A DNA stretch of 64,000 nucleotides. Origin: Maribacter luteus (lineage in GTDB: Bacteria > Bacteroidota > Bacteroidia > Flavobacteriales > Flavobacteriaceae). The position numbers and the translations under genes were made by a program. The notes beneath the pieces are model-generated. The model had not been told where the DNA came from, searched no databases, and saw only the letters and a program-made list of their open reading frames with translations. Location of the stretch: the NCBI RefSeq assembly GCF_009674825.1, contig NZ_WKJH01000003.1, forward strand, positions 62,001 to 126,000, read 5' to 3'. Positions 28,103 through 38,041 of the stretch are shown one piece after another; the stretch's first letter is position 1; each line of letters starts with the position of its first letter.

Positions 28103-29383
28103 ATGGACTCACCCAAAATCGCCATCATTGGTCTTGGCTATGTAGGACTACCAATGGCCTGTTTATTTGCAACGAAATATCCTGTAATAGGTTTCGATGT
28201 GAACGAAGAACGAATCAATGAACTATGTTCTGGCCATGACCGCACCTTGGAGGTCGATAAAAAGGATTTGACCCAAGTCAAAAGCGATATCCCCCTTAAA
28301 ACGAACGGAATATACTTCACCCCCGATAAGTCATATTTGGCTGATTGCAATTACTATATCGTAACCGTACCCACCCCTGTCGACAAAAACAATAAACCGG
28401 ATTTATCTTCTTTACGATTGGCTTGCGGGACCCTTGGCCCGGTTTTAAAGAAAAATGATATCGTAATTTTTGAATCTACCGTTTATCCCGGGGCAACGGA
28501 AGAATTTTGTGTACCCATTCTGGAAAAAGAAAGTGGTTTGGCCTTTAACGTGGATTTTTACGTAGGGTACTCCCCCGAACGTATCAACCCTGGGGACAAG
28601 GAACATACCGTAGATAAAATTTTAAAGGTAACATCGGGTTCTACTCCCGAAATAGGTAAAAAAGTGGATGCCCTATATGCCTCCGTAATTACCGCAGGAA
28701 CCTATTTGGCCCCTTCCATCAAAGTTGCCGAGGCAGCCAAGGTGATTGAAAATTCACAGCGGGACATTAATATCGCCTTTGTCAACGAACTGGCCAAAAT
28801 ATTCAATCTTATGGGCATCGATACCCATGCCGTACTGAAAGCTGCGGGAACAAAATGGAATTTCCTACCCTTTAAACCCGGACTGGTCGGCGGGCATTGC
28901 ATAGGCGTTGACCCCTATTATCTGGCGCAAAAAGCTTTAGAATTAGGTTACCACCCTGAGATTATCTTAACCGGTCGCAGAATGAACGATGGTATGGGAA
29001 AATATGTAGCAGCCGAAGTAGTGAAATTAATGGTCCGGAATGACATCAAGGTCAATGGTTCCAAAATCCTGGTTTTGGGTATCACCTTCAAAGAAAACTG
29101 TCCGGATGTTCGCAATACCAAAGCGGTCGATGTCATTAACAACCTTAAGAGTTACGGAACCGAGGTTACGATCTTTGACCCATGGGCTTCCCCGGAAGAA
29201 GTTAAGCATGAATATGATTTGGTTACCATAAAGACAATTCCCGATGATACGTACGATGCCATTGTACTGACGGTAGCCCATAAAGAATTCCTGAACATAC
29301 ATTTAAGGGATCTGATAAGGGAAAATGGCGTCCTCTATGACGTAAAGGGTATTTTAAAAGAAAAGGTAGAGGGCAGGCTTTGA
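28103..29383 (+). CDS. UDP-HexNAc 6-dehydrogenase (WbpO/TviB type)
   Basis: The protein (426 residues from ATG 28,103) is a nucleotide-sugar dehydrogenase with IAIIGLGYVGLPMACLFA, VPTPVDKNNKPDLSSL, STVYPGATEE, SPERINPGDKEH and the catalytic Cys in LVGGHCIGVDPYYLAQKA. The INPGDKEH sequence is typical of the WbpO/TviB branch, which makes UDP-GalNAcA or UDP-GlcNAcA. The frame is open upstream to a TTG at 28,037 inside the previous gene, but the 22 extra residues precede the Rossmann start and look untranslated. A hairpin overlaps the stop codon. Confidence 0.92.
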   Translation: MDSPKIAIIGLGYVGLPMACLFATKYPVIGFDVNEERINELCSGHDRTLEVDKKDLTQVKSDIPLKTNGIYFTPDKSYLADCNYYIVTVPTPVDKNNKPDLSSLRLACGTLGPVLKKNDIVIFESTVYPGATEEFCVPILEKESGLAFNVDFYVGYSPERINPGDKEHTVDKILKVTSGSTPEIGKKVDALYASVITAGTYLAPSIKVAEAAKVIENSQRDINIAFVNELAKIFNLMGIDTHAVLKAAGTKWNFLPFKPGLVGGHCIGVDPYYLAQKALELGYHPEIILTGRRMNDGMGKYVAAEVVKLMVRNDIKVNGSKILVLGITFKENCPDVRNTKAVDVINNLKSYGTEVTIFDPWASPEEVKHEYDLVTIKTIPDDTYDAIVLTVAHKEFLNIHLRDLIRENGVLYDVKGILKEKVEGRL

Positions 29384-29391
29384 GCCTGTTT
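29374..29391 (+). terminator. Short GC-rich hairpin overlapping the WbpO-like stop codon
   Basis: CAGGCT (29374-29379) pairs with AGCCTG (29383-29388) over a 3-nt loop and is followed by TTT. The TGA stop (29381-29383) lies in the loop and stem. It is a likely terminator of the epimerase-dehydrogenase pair. Confidence 0.55.
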
Positions 29392-29781
29392 CCATAGATT
29401 AAAACAAAGTCCTGATTTAAAGAAAAATATTTTCAAAAAATATAACTACTACATGTCCACTTTTCAGTTGTACAAAGGTGGTAGTTTTACGTTTTATCGA
29501 TTTACACACCGCTTTAACCCCTTATTTTAGATTCAATTACTATTTTATTCTATTTTTAGTCAATTCAATTAAGAATGGCTGAAGAAGCCATAAAAAGAAA
29601 ACCAAATAACCCATTGGGTTAATACCCTTAAAATTTTAATTTTACTAAATTACCTATATAATTAGGTTTCAATTAAAGTAAGAAGTTCTCCAAAAGCATA
29701 TTCATTTAAAAACTAATTCTTTTGTTTATTAAAAGAACATGATAAATGTACAATTAGTTTAAATCAGAATAAAACATAGAA
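29392..29781. other. Intergenic region before the MBOAT gene
   Basis: About 390 bp of AT-rich DNA with no gene I can support. It probably contains the promoter for the MBOAT and SGNH genes. Scattered TTTG motifs are present, but no spaced promoter pair is convincing. Confidence 0.4.
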
Positions 29782-31230
29782 ATGCTCTTTAACTCTCTTG
29801 ACTTCGCGATTTTCTTGCCCATTGTTTTTATACTGTATTGGTTCGTTACAAACAGTAACCTGAAGCTTCAGAACCTACTGATCGTGGCCGCCAGTTATTT
29901 GTTTTATGGTTGGTGGGACTGGAGGTTTCTATCCTTGATCCTTTTCAGTACTGTCGTTGATTATTCGGTCGGAAGAAAATTAAGGACGGAAGAAAACCAA
30001 ACCAAAAGAAAAGCACTCTTATGGACCAGTATTTTGGTCAACCTCGGTTTCTTGGGCTTTTTCAAATATTATAATTTCTTCCTCGACAATTTCGTTTCGG
30101 CATTCTCTTTTTTCGGAATAGACATAACGGCCAATACATTGAATATCATCCTACCGGTCGGCATAAGTTTCTACACCTTCCAGACATTGAGCTATACCAT
30201 CGATGTGTACAAACGTAGGCTAGAACCAACAAAGGACTTTATCGCCTTCTCGGCCTTTGTAAGTTTCTTTCCTCAATTGGTGGCCGGCCCCATAGAAAGG
30301 GCCACCCATCTACTCCCCCAGTTTTATAAAAAAAGAACATTTGATTACACCAAAGCGGTAGACGGTATGCGCCAAATATTGTGGGGGTTGTTCAAAAAGG
30401 TGGTCATCGCGGACAACTGTGCTGAATTCGCCAATCAAATATTCAATAATTCGGCCGATATGAATGGTAGCACCCTAGTTCTAGGAGCGGTCTTTTTCAC
30501 CTTCCAGATTTATGGGGATTTTTCTGGGTATTCGGACATTGCCATTGGCACATCCCGATTATTCGGTTTCGACTTAATGCAGAATTTCAATTTCCCATAT
30601 TTCTCGCGGGATATTGCGGAATTCTGGAGACGATGGCATATTTCACTTTCCACTTGGTTCAGGGATTATCTGTATATTCCTTTAGGAGGAAGTCGCGGCG
30701 GCACTTGGATGAAGGTCAGGAACACCTTCATTATCTTTATCGTAAGCGGATTTTGGCATGGGGCAAATTGGACGTTTATCGTCTGGGGAGCTTTGAACGC
30801 CATCTATTTCCTGCCACTTTTATTGACTAAAAACAACCGTAACAATTTAGAAACCGTGGCCCAAGGAAGGTACTTACCGAATTTCAAGGAACTTTCCCTG
30901 ATGCTTTTGACCTTTGGACTGACCGTTTTTGCATGGATCTTTTTCAGGGCGGAAAATATAACGCATGCCATAACATATATTTCAGAGATATTTTCGGCCT
31001 CTATATGTGAAGTCCCCCAATTTACAGAACGCCTAGAAGCTTTAAAAATAACGAAACTGATTGCTTTATTCTTATTGATGGAATGGGTCGGGAGAGAAGG
31101 GCAATTCGCCATTGAAAAAATCGGTTTGAAATGGAATCGATTTTTTAGACACTTGATGTATTACTCCATAATCTTATTGATTATTTGGTACGGTGGTAAA
31201 GAACAACAATTTATTTATTTCCAATTTTAA
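29782..31230 (+). CDS. MBOAT-family membrane O-acyltransferase (AlgI-like)
   Basis: The 482-residue multi-pass protein moves acyl groups across the inner membrane for O-acylation of polysaccharide. Family landmarks are MLFNSLDFAIFLPIVFILYW at the N-terminus, PVGISFYTFQTLSYTIDVYKRR near 125, SFFPQLVAGPIERA near 160, and RWHISLSTWFRDYLYIPLGG near 280 with the following SGFWHGANWTFIVWG, which holds the catalytic His. Length and order match AlgI. The SGNH-like gene 10 nt downstream is its likely periplasmic partner, comparable to AlgJ/AlgX or DltD. Confidence 0.93.
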   Translation: MLFNSLDFAIFLPIVFILYWFVTNSNLKLQNLLIVAASYLFYGWWDWRFLSLILFSTVVDYSVGRKLRTEENQTKRKALLWTSILVNLGFLGFFKYYNFFLDNFVSAFSFFGIDITANTLNIILPVGISFYTFQTLSYTIDVYKRRLEPTKDFIAFSAFVSFFPQLVAGPIERATHLLPQFYKKRTFDYTKAVDGMRQILWGLFKKVVIADNCAEFANQIFNNSADMNGSTLVLGAVFFTFQIYGDFSGYSDIAIGTSRLFGFDLMQNFNFPYFSRDIAEFWRRWHISLSTWFRDYLYIPLGGSRGGTWMKVRNTFIIFIVSGFWHGANWTFIVWGALNAIYFLPLLLTKNNRNNLETVAQGRYLPNFKELSLMLLTFGLTVFAWIFFRAENITHAITYISEIFSASICEVPQFTERLEALKITKLIALFLLMEWVGREGQFAIEKIGLKWNRFFRHLMYYSIILLIIWYGGKEQQFIYFQF

Positions 31231-31240
31231 TCCATAGACG

Positions 31241-32155
31241 ATGTACCGATTCCTACGTAAACTATTCTTTTTTTTACTTTATCCCGTCATCGCTATCATC
31301 CTGATTGAAACGTTTTGTAATCTACTTAATATACCTAAAGCTTCTTATAGTAATCTTGAGGCCAAAGGTTTGACCCTAATTCCTAAGGTTGATAATTCAT
31401 CTATAATACTAGTAGGGGACAGTAGAATCGAATGGGGAATTAAACCGGAAATGATATTGAATCCCGAAGGGGAAGTTTATAATTTGGCATTCCCGAACAG
31501 TAATGGATTTGATATATTAAAGTATTTACTGGATAACCGGATTTATCCTAAGGCTATTATAATGGGATTTACACCCAACAACCATCGCTATACAAACCAC
31601 AACTTTGATACTATGGAATTTTCAGCCAAAAATAGAATGATCGAAAATGTCAAATATTATTTAAAACAGAATTCCTATGTGTATGATTGGGGGTCAATTT
31701 TATCCTATTTCTACGGAACACACCCTTTTACCATAGATCATTCTTACGACAAATGGGGAGGTGTAACAGTAACCGAACACGGGGATTTTGAACATCGATT
31801 TAAAATGACCAAAGAACATCATAAAGAATGGGAAGAAACCTTTGACAGTTTAAAATACCAACATTACATCATTGAGTTGAACGACCTATTGAATAAATTT
31901 CGAGGAAAATCAGAGTTATTTGGTCTTTATATGCCGGCCTCAGAACCGATAATGAAATTGGAAGGTACATACTATAACAAAAAGGAGATAAGACCCTTAT
32001 TTGAACACTATCTGGATTATTCAAAATCAATACAAGCGAATGACAGTACTTATTATTTAGACGGAAGTCATTTAAGCAAAGAATTCGCCATTCGATTTTC
32101 GAAAAAAATCGATAGCGTCCTAAAATTAAGTAAAACCACCAATAAACCATATTGA
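31241..32155 (+). CDS. SGNH-like partner of the MBOAT acyltransferase
   Basis: This 304-residue protein has one N-terminal membrane anchor (FFFLLYPVIAIILIETFC, 10-27) and a periplasmic domain with ILVGDSRIEWG, where Ser in GDSR is the nucleophile of the SGNH/DltD/AlgJ fold. The C-terminal YYLDGSHLSKEFAIRFS supplies an Asp-x2-His pair. The full catalytic set and the 10-nt spacing to the MBOAT gene support a role in transferring acetyl or another acyl group from the membrane protein to sugar hydroxyls. I do not recognise a named orthologue. Confidence 0.75.
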   Translation: MYRFLRKLFFFLLYPVIAIILIETFCNLLNIPKASYSNLEAKGLTLIPKVDNSSIILVGDSRIEWGIKPEMILNPEGEVYNLAFPNSNGFDILKYLLDNRIYPKAIIMGFTPNNHRYTNHNFDTMEFSAKNRMIENVKYYLKQNSYVYDWGSILSYFYGTHPFTIDHSYDKWGGVTVTEHGDFEHRFKMTKEHHKEWEETFDSLKYQHYIIELNDLLNKFRGKSELFGLYMPASEPIMKLEGTYYNKKEIRPLFEHYLDYSKSIQANDSTYYLDGSHLSKEFAIRFSKKIDSVLKLSKTTNKPY

Positions 32156-32788
32156 GTTTCCCTTTATAACAAAACCTGACTCCTAAAACATCAGGAATAA
32201 AACAAACCTATTTGCAAACAATTTTTTTAAAGAATACCAGTAATATTCTGAATGAAACAAATATTCATGACGCTCGCAACAATCAATAGACTATTATAGG
32301 TATACTACGCGTTTTGAATAGAATAATCACAACTTTACGATTCACTTCAGGAAGAATTTCAACAGCACGAAAGTATAATAGCAAGTAACTTTATTCCATG
32401 TTTTTTTAGGCAAAAACATTGGATTTTACATTCATTGCCAAATTGGAGCTATTTAATGCTACTTCTCATTCATTTTTTTTAATATTTGTATCCATTATGT
32501 ATTGACTCTAATCAATGCCTTTGCCTTAAAAAATATTTATTAACGAACCTTTATTAAGGGATAGGATTACTATTGGTTCATATATCTAATTTATATGCAT
32601 AAAAAGGATGATTATTTTAAGATAGCACAAAGTGGTTTATATTTACGAATTAAGTTAAATATTGAAGCTGTGTAAAAAGGATATTCTTTTTATTATATCT
32701 AAAAATGAGCAACAAAACTATCCTATTTCTAAATTATAGTGCGTATTAAACCTTTTTATTAGAAAACAATCAGAACAAAACACCACCC
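32156..32788. other. Intergenic region before the polymerase gene
   Basis: This AT-rich gap of about 630 bp has no supportable gene. AAAAAG (32674-32679) and CTTTTT (32686-32691) form a small inverted repeat about 100 bp before the next ATG. The length suggests a long leader or decayed sequence. Confidence 0.4.
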
Positions 32789-33982
32789 ATGAACCATCAA
32801 TTTCGAGGCTTTATAAGACCAATTATTGGGGTTTTAATTTTTTTAACCATCCTGTTGTATTACGCAGGGCTTAATTGGGGACTCAATGCCATCGGGTTTA
32901 TGGTGTTGTTCAACCTATTATTCGTGGTTACCTTTTCAATTGATTTAGGCAGAACCATGTTCAATAGGCCTGAGATGCTCTTGTTCTTAATATTTTTGCT
33001 CCTTTCGTTTGTCGCTGTCTTTTATCCCGACATTGATTATGAAAGTTTCAACTTTACCATAACCAAAATCTTGGCGGCCTTTATGGGGGCCTATATCGCT
33101 ATTGCGCTTGTTCAAATATTAGATTTGGAAGATTACTTCCATTTTGGCTTTATCATCGCCCTGCTCCTGATCATATATGCCGAATATAGTGCGGGCACTT
33201 TTAAACCAATGACTTTTTATGCGCCTACTGCAAGTCGCCATGATTTTTTGTACAATGCCAATTATTATTCCTATATGGGATTATTTGCCAGTTTTTCTAT
33301 ATTTAGGCTTCACCTAAAATACAGGAACGCCTGGACTTTTGCAGGATTGGTTTTGATTCCGTTATCGGCCATTGCAATAGCCTTTACGGCCCAGACAAGA
33401 TCCGGATTAATTTTTGTCATTCTAGTCAATGCCCTTTTCTGGTTTTGGGTGAACAAACCGAAAAAAAAGAATCCAATCTATTCCATATTTAGAAAACTTC
33501 TGTTATTAGGGATTAGCCTATTTTTGACTTTTCAATTTATCAATATTTACACGAATTCCAGTATCGAAAATCGGCTTTCATCAACTTCGGCCAAGGAAGA
33601 GTCTCGGGGATATCTTATCAAAAAAGGTATAGAGGTTTTTATAGATCATCCCTTTACCGGGGTTGGCCCAGGCAACTTTATTAATTACAACAAAAGAAGG
33701 CAAATGAGCCATAACAACTATGTTGAAGCTTTGGTAGAACATGGTATTTTTATTGGCCCAATAATTTTGTTGGTTTTTCTATTACCATTTTATAAATCCT
33801 TTAAATTATATGTAACCAACAAGTCGAACCCTGAATATAAGTTAAGCCTATTGTTCTTTGGTATTTTTCTGTTGTTCAACAATATTTACGTATTTTACAG
33901 GGCAAGTAATGCCATGATGTATTTCTTTGTTATGCTAGGAATACATTACAGGTTTTTGGATAATAAAAACCAATCAACTTAA
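32789..33982 (+). CDS. wzy: O-antigen polymerase/ligase-family protein (probable Wzy)
   Basis: The 397-residue protein has about ten hydrophobic segments and the Wzy_C/O-antigen-ligase loop: SSTSAKEESRGYLIKKGIEV followed by FIDHPFTGVGPGNFINY and MSHNNYVEALVEHGIF, with the conserved Arg, the GVGPGNF and the HNNYVE motif. It should polymerise lipid-linked repeat units on the periplasmic side. In a locus with Wzx, Wzc and Wza, polymerase is more likely than ligase. No second wzy candidate is present. Confidence 0.85.
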   Translation: MNHQFRGFIRPIIGVLIFLTILLYYAGLNWGLNAIGFMVLFNLLFVVTFSIDLGRTMFNRPEMLLFLIFLLLSFVAVFYPDIDYESFNFTITKILAAFMGAYIAIALVQILDLEDYFHFGFIIALLLIIYAEYSAGTFKPMTFYAPTASRHDFLYNANYYSYMGLFASFSIFRLHLKYRNAWTFAGLVLIPLSAIAIAFTAQTRSGLIFVILVNALFWFWVNKPKKKNPIYSIFRKLLLLGISLFLTFQFINIYTNSSIENRLSSTSAKEESRGYLIKKGIEVFIDHPFTGVGPGNFINYNKRRQMSHNNYVEALVEHGIFIGPIILLVFLLPFYKSFKLYVTNKSNPEYKLSLLFFGIFLLFNNIYVFYRASNAMMYFFVMLGIHYRFLDNKNQST

Positions 33983-34435
33983 AATACGATTGTTTTCCAT
34001 TTTGCCTTGGTCCTTTTTTATCAGATGACTTAATACTATAACTTCTGCACCTCAAAAGAAGAAACCTTTCCCTCTTTATATCCTTTGACAAAAATTCAAT
34101 ATCACCCATAGCAACCTCTGAATATTATTATCGCTTCATTTACTAGTTCAATCAATTTACGTATACCTCTTAATAAATACCCAATACATATCAGTATTTA
34201 AATAAAAGCACCTTTACCATAAAGTATAGTTTTAATAGAATATGTTAAAAATAAAGGTAGTTCATCGAATAAATCATCCTTAAAAATCCAACCTAGAGTA
34301 TTCACCCGTATAACCCATGATATCTAATAGTGCATTTCATCGAAAAAAGAATGAATTTCATCGACTTGAATTAATTTTTAGATAGTTTTATAAACCCAAA
34401 TAGAAATTGTTATCATACATAATCTCAAATTCCCC
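33983..34435. other. Intergenic region before the beta-helix lipoprotein gene
   Basis: About 450 bp of AT-rich DNA without a recognisable gene, RNA or strong hairpin. It probably holds the promoter of the gene at 34,436. Confidence 0.4.
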
Positions 34436-36331
34436 ATGAATTTTAAAACACTAGCCCCACTAAAAGTGTTCCTACTTAGCATTTTTATCGTTTCTCAAAT
34501 TTCCTGCTCCAAGGATTCGGACTTACTGACTGACTATGTTGTGTCGGAAACCCAAAATACATTGGATCTTAGTGCGTTGATTCTAGATGATACCTTTATC
34601 GTAAATTCAAGAGAAAGTATTACCTTGGATGTACTGGCTAACGACGGCTTTGAGAATACCCAAAATGTAGTGATCACCCAAACATCTGAACCCCTAAACG
34701 GTTCAGTGGCCATTAATACCGATAATACCCTAACCTATACACCCGAAACAGTTGCGGAAACCACTTCCAATACTACAGAAGAAATTGAGGATACCTTTAC
34801 CTACACTACTGAGGTTGTCAATGAAGATGAAACGGTATCCACAGGTACCGGGAATGTAACGGTTACCTCCGAAAACAAAACACCCATTAGCGGGGATAAT
34901 GTATACTATGTAACAACTACGGGTAAAGCTAATAATGATGGTAAATCTGAAGCAACTGCATGGAGCATCCAACACGCCTTTGCATCAGCTAAAGCCGGTG
35001 ATGTCGTTTATATAAAAGCAGGTGATTATGTTGTAGACAATAACTTGACCCCAAACAGTGGCACAAACAATAATCCAATAAAGATTATAGGCTATAATAC
35101 AGAAGTTGGCGACATAATCTCCTTGGATGAACCAACAATAACCTATGACGATTATCTTGACAATGGTAATGACCTTGATTCTTCTGATATGCCTTTAATA
35201 AGAAGAAGTTCAATCCAGATAGAAAACGATAGCAATAGAAAGGGAATGAATTTAGGAGGAATTAGTTATGTTGAAATTGAAAACTTACAATTTAAATGGC
35301 AGGAAAGGGCCGTTGAAGGTTTCCAACATGGCCCTGGTATTAAAGTAAAAAATATTATCGTTGCGTGGGTTGGAAATTTCAACCCCATCGATACTTGGAC
35401 TTCAGGAAATTTAACATATGACCCACCATTACCTTCTGTAGCATCAGGAGGCGAATCAACTAATCAAGTAGGCAGAGGTATTGATCTTAGTGGTTCAATT
35501 GGTGCTGAAATTGAAAATTGTTTAGTTATTAATGCAGGACATACAGGTATAGTAGTAGGAACAATAACTTCACTTCCCCAAACACTTAATGCAACTATAA
35601 AAGGATGCAGAGTATATTCTGACTCTCAAATAAATCCTTGTGATTATTATATCGAAGCTTATAATTCACAAAATACCTTGGTTGAAGATTGTGAGGTTTA
35701 CAGAATTAAAGGATTGGTCCATCAAGGCCATGGTATAGATTTTAAAAGAGGAAGCAACAATACGGCAAGAAATTGTTATGTTCAAAATACTTGGTTAGAA
35801 GTAAATATAGCTTCACACGGTAATACTTTTGAGAACATTACTATTAAAGGAATGCAAGATTACTCCCCTAATCGTAGGTCAGGAGGTGTAAAAATTTATC
35901 ATGGATCCCATGGTAATACATTTAAAGATATTGAATTCATTGATGCTGATGGTGTACTATTTGCTGACGTATGGGACGTAGTAGCCACCCCAAATGGTAG
36001 CGCTGGTCATGACAATACATTTATGAACTGTGTTTTCCGTAATACACAAGTGAATTTGTATCGTAATTCTGACTCACCTATTACCTTTGAAGCAAATAGA
36101 GGCCTAGAAGCTGGTGGATTCAATGACAGTCCCGTATATAACAATAAATTCATTAATTGTACTTTTGAAAATGCAGCTGCTATGTTTACAGTAAATAGGC
36201 CAAATTATGACAACGAATTTATTGATTGTAATTTTATTAACATCCCTCTTGTATACTCAACACGTTCTTGGGGCGACAAACTAAATGCTATTTTTACCAA
36301 TTGCAACTTCGAGAATTCTCAAGTCCCTTAA
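34436..36331 (+). CDS. Exported lipoprotein with Ig-like and right-handed beta-helix domains
   Basis: The 631-residue protein starts with a lipoprotein signal (Cys24 in VSQISC). An Ig/cadherin-like domain of about 90 residues follows (SITLDVLANDGFENTQNV, then TLTYTPE), and from about 155 a pectate-lyase-like start, AFASAKAGDVVYIKAGDYVV, leads into parallel beta-helix coils with repeated GNTF, NKFINC and NEFIDC patterns up to the C-terminus. Such proteins include polysaccharide lyases and C5-epimerases. Placement just after wzy suggests action on the exported polymer (trimming, epimerisation or anchoring). No catalytic residues can be assigned by eye. The 3' two-thirds look more AT-rich than the 5' end. 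Confidence 0.8.
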   Translation: MNFKTLAPLKVFLLSIFIVSQISCSKDSDLLTDYVVSETQNTLDLSALILDDTFIVNSRESITLDVLANDGFENTQNVVITQTSEPLNGSVAINTDNTLTYTPETVAETTSNTTEEIEDTFTYTTEVVNEDETVSTGTGNVTVTSENKTPISGDNVYYVTTTGKANNDGKSEATAWSIQHAFASAKAGDVVYIKAGDYVVDNNLTPNSGTNNNPIKIIGYNTEVGDIISLDEPTITYDDYLDNGNDLDSSDMPLIRRSSIQIENDSNRKGMNLGGISYVEIENLQFKWQERAVEGFQHGPGIKVKNIIVAWVGNFNPIDTWTSGNLTYDPPLPSVASGGESTNQVGRGIDLSGSIGAEIENCLVINAGHTGIVVGTITSLPQTLNATIKGCRVYSDSQINPCDYYIEAYNSQNTLVEDCEVYRIKGLVHQGHGIDFKRGSNNTARNCYVQNTWLEVNIASHGNTFENITIKGMQDYSPNRRSGGVKIYHGSHGNTFKDIEFIDADGVLFADVWDVVATPNGSAGHDNTFMNCVFRNTQVNLYRNSDSPITFEANRGLEAGGFNDSPVYNNKFINCTFENAAAMFTVNRPNYDNEFIDCNFINIPLVYSTRSWGDKLNAIFTNCNFENSQVP

Positions 36332-36522
36332 TAAACTATGCTTTTATTTACATATTTGGTAGTATAAAAATTAAGAATGACTTTGCTTTAAAAATTGATT
36401 TATTAAAATTATCTTTTTTAAAACGTTAATCCTATCAAAATTGGTTTAGTAAATTAATTCTTAGAAAAGAAGTTTAATACTACTTTTCCAAAAAGCTTTC
36501 TTTCCTTGACCTCCTCCCATAA

Positions 36523-37380
36523 TTAGGTACTTGTCATAACTAGAGAATCAGGGCTATTTTCATTTATTTCGATATACTCGTTGGGGGACATGTCCCCCAA
36601 CGAGCTATGCGGTCTAAAGCTGTTGTAGTCCTTCCTCCAAATATCGAACTTTTCCTGTGCATCTTCCAAGGAAAAGAACCAATTTACATTCAGGCATTCA
36701 TCCCTGAACGAACCGTTGAAGCTTTCGATAAACGGATTATCCGTAGGTTTCCCAGGCCTTTAGAAATCCAGTTCCACTTTATTTCCATAAGCCCATTTAT
36801 CCAATACCTTGCTGATGAACTCTCTGCCGTTGTCCACTTTTATGCGTTTTAGAAGCACTTTGCCCCCAAAGGTAATGGTTTCCATGACTTGTACCACATC
36901 ACTTCCTTTTAAGGACTTGCCTTCATGGATGGCAAGGCATTTTCTACTATAATTATCCTCTACAGTCAAGCTCCTGAACCTACAGCCGTTGTACAGCTGG
37001 TCAGAGACAAAATCCATGCTCAAACATTCGTTCAAACTGGAGGCGCTCCCCTCTTCGGGCTGTCAATGTGCGGCTGAACGGTTACGTTTTGGGCGCTTGC
37101 TCCTCAAGTTCAGACCTTCCTCACTAGACCCTGTACATTCGTTTGTGATTGTCCATAAAACCTTCCCTGCGCAAAAGGATATGGATGCGCCAGAACCCGT
37201 AGCGTACCCGGACAGCGGTAATCTCGTTCATCCGCATGCGCAACAGTTCATCACTACGTCCCTTGGTCTTGTAATAGAAAACGCTCTTGTGCAGTAAAAC
37301 CAGCTTACAGCAACGCTGGATGGAAATATTGTATTCCATTCTGATATTACCGACCATCCCGCGCTTTCGGAACGGCCTCA
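36523..37380 (-). pseudogene. IS3-family transposase OrfB, disrupted
   Basis: The integrase core is recognisable but broken in at least three places: a frameshift giving a stop at 37124-37126 after KRMYRV, an in-frame TGA at 37063-37065 where the family normally has a sense codon, and a TAA at 36760-36762 after VELDF. Pieces such as ECLSMDFVSDQL, VDNGREF and NPFIESFNGSFRDE (DDE residues) lie in the expected order, ending at the stop at 36523. The start is uncertain. The gene cannot make a working transposase. Confidence 0.88.
36577..36604. repeat. 28-bp perfect palindrome inside orfB
   Basis: The 14-nt half CTCGTTGGGGGACA is followed directly by its reverse complement. It encodes the SLGDMSPNE segment near the OrfB C-terminus and would form a very stable hairpin in RNA or single-stranded DNA. 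Confidence 0.85.
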
Positions 37381-37650
37381 AAACTTGTTTTTCAATACGT
37401 CCTGCAAGATCTGTTCGTCCGAACTCAGGTCGGCCACAAGTTTTTTCAACTGTGAATTCTCCTCCTCTAGGTTTTTTAGCCTGCGCAGTTCCGAGACCCC
37501 GAGACCCGCGTATTTCTTCTTCCAATTGTAAAATGTGGCCTCGCTGATCCCCATCTTGCGGCAGACCTCTTGGATACGGGTCCCCGTTTCTACTTGTTTG
37601 ATCGCAAAGACGATCTGCGATTCCGAATACTTTGATCGTTTCATAAGCAA
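37378..37650 (-). CDS. IS3-family transposase OrfA
   Basis: This 90-residue DNA-binding subunit has the HTH_Tnp_1 pattern KRSKYSESQIVFAIKQVETG, followed by GISEATFYNWKKKYAGLG and a leucine-zipper-like tail (LKNLEEENSQLKKLVADLSS). OrfA is intact and of normal length. In IS3 elements a frameshift makes an OrfAB fusion, but here OrfB is broken, so OrfA alone cannot transpose the element. Some other start codons are possible (Met3). Confidence 0.88.
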   Translation of the reverse strand: MLMKRSKYSESQIVFAIKQVETGTRIQEVCRKMGISEATFYNWKKKYAGLGVSELRRLKNLEEENSQLKKLVADLSSDEQILQDVLKNKF

Positions 37651-37727
37651 ATAGTTGTTTAACGTTAAACATTTATTCGCCCTATTTTCTCTAGTTTTAT
37701 TCAGTCCAGTTTATCGGGAGGAGGTCA

Positions 37728-38041
37728 GGTATTTTTGGTAGTAAAATATCTCAGTAAATAGTTTTATCTATGATTGTTTAAACATAAATAAGAAAAAATT
37801 ATATTTGTTATTAAAAAATTTATGATTTTTTGATAGTCAAATTTATTTAAACATCTCTTTTATAGTAGACTTAACAAATATATTATCATTCTTAGATAGA
37901 TTAGATGTTTTATAATCTTCTGATTCAAAACCTTTTTATTGATAATGTTAACTTAAAAATTGACACCCAAACTAATATTTAGAAATTCATTAAAAATGAT
38001 AGGCAAAAGAATATTCAGGAAGTAATAACAATAATTCAAAA
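37728..38041. other. AT-rich gap between the IS remnant and a glycosyltransferase gene
   Basis: Very AT-rich sequence of 314 bp. I find no gene or strong structure in it. It probably contains the promoter for the gene at 38,042. Confidence 0.4.

Larger units (their letters stand above)
36507..37727 (-). mobile_element. Degenerate IS3-family insertion sequence
   Basis: The element is about 1.22 kb with imperfect terminal inverted repeats: TGACCTCCTCCCATAA at 36507-36522 and TTATCGGGAGGAGGTCA at 37711-37727, sharing a 12-nt core. Inside are orfA and a broken orfB of IS3 type. The flanking triplets (cct and ggt) do not form a target duplication. It looks clearly more GC-rich than the AT-rich DNA on both sides. 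It lies between the beta-helix gene and a glycosyltransferase gene, without visibly interrupting either. Confidence 0.88.
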
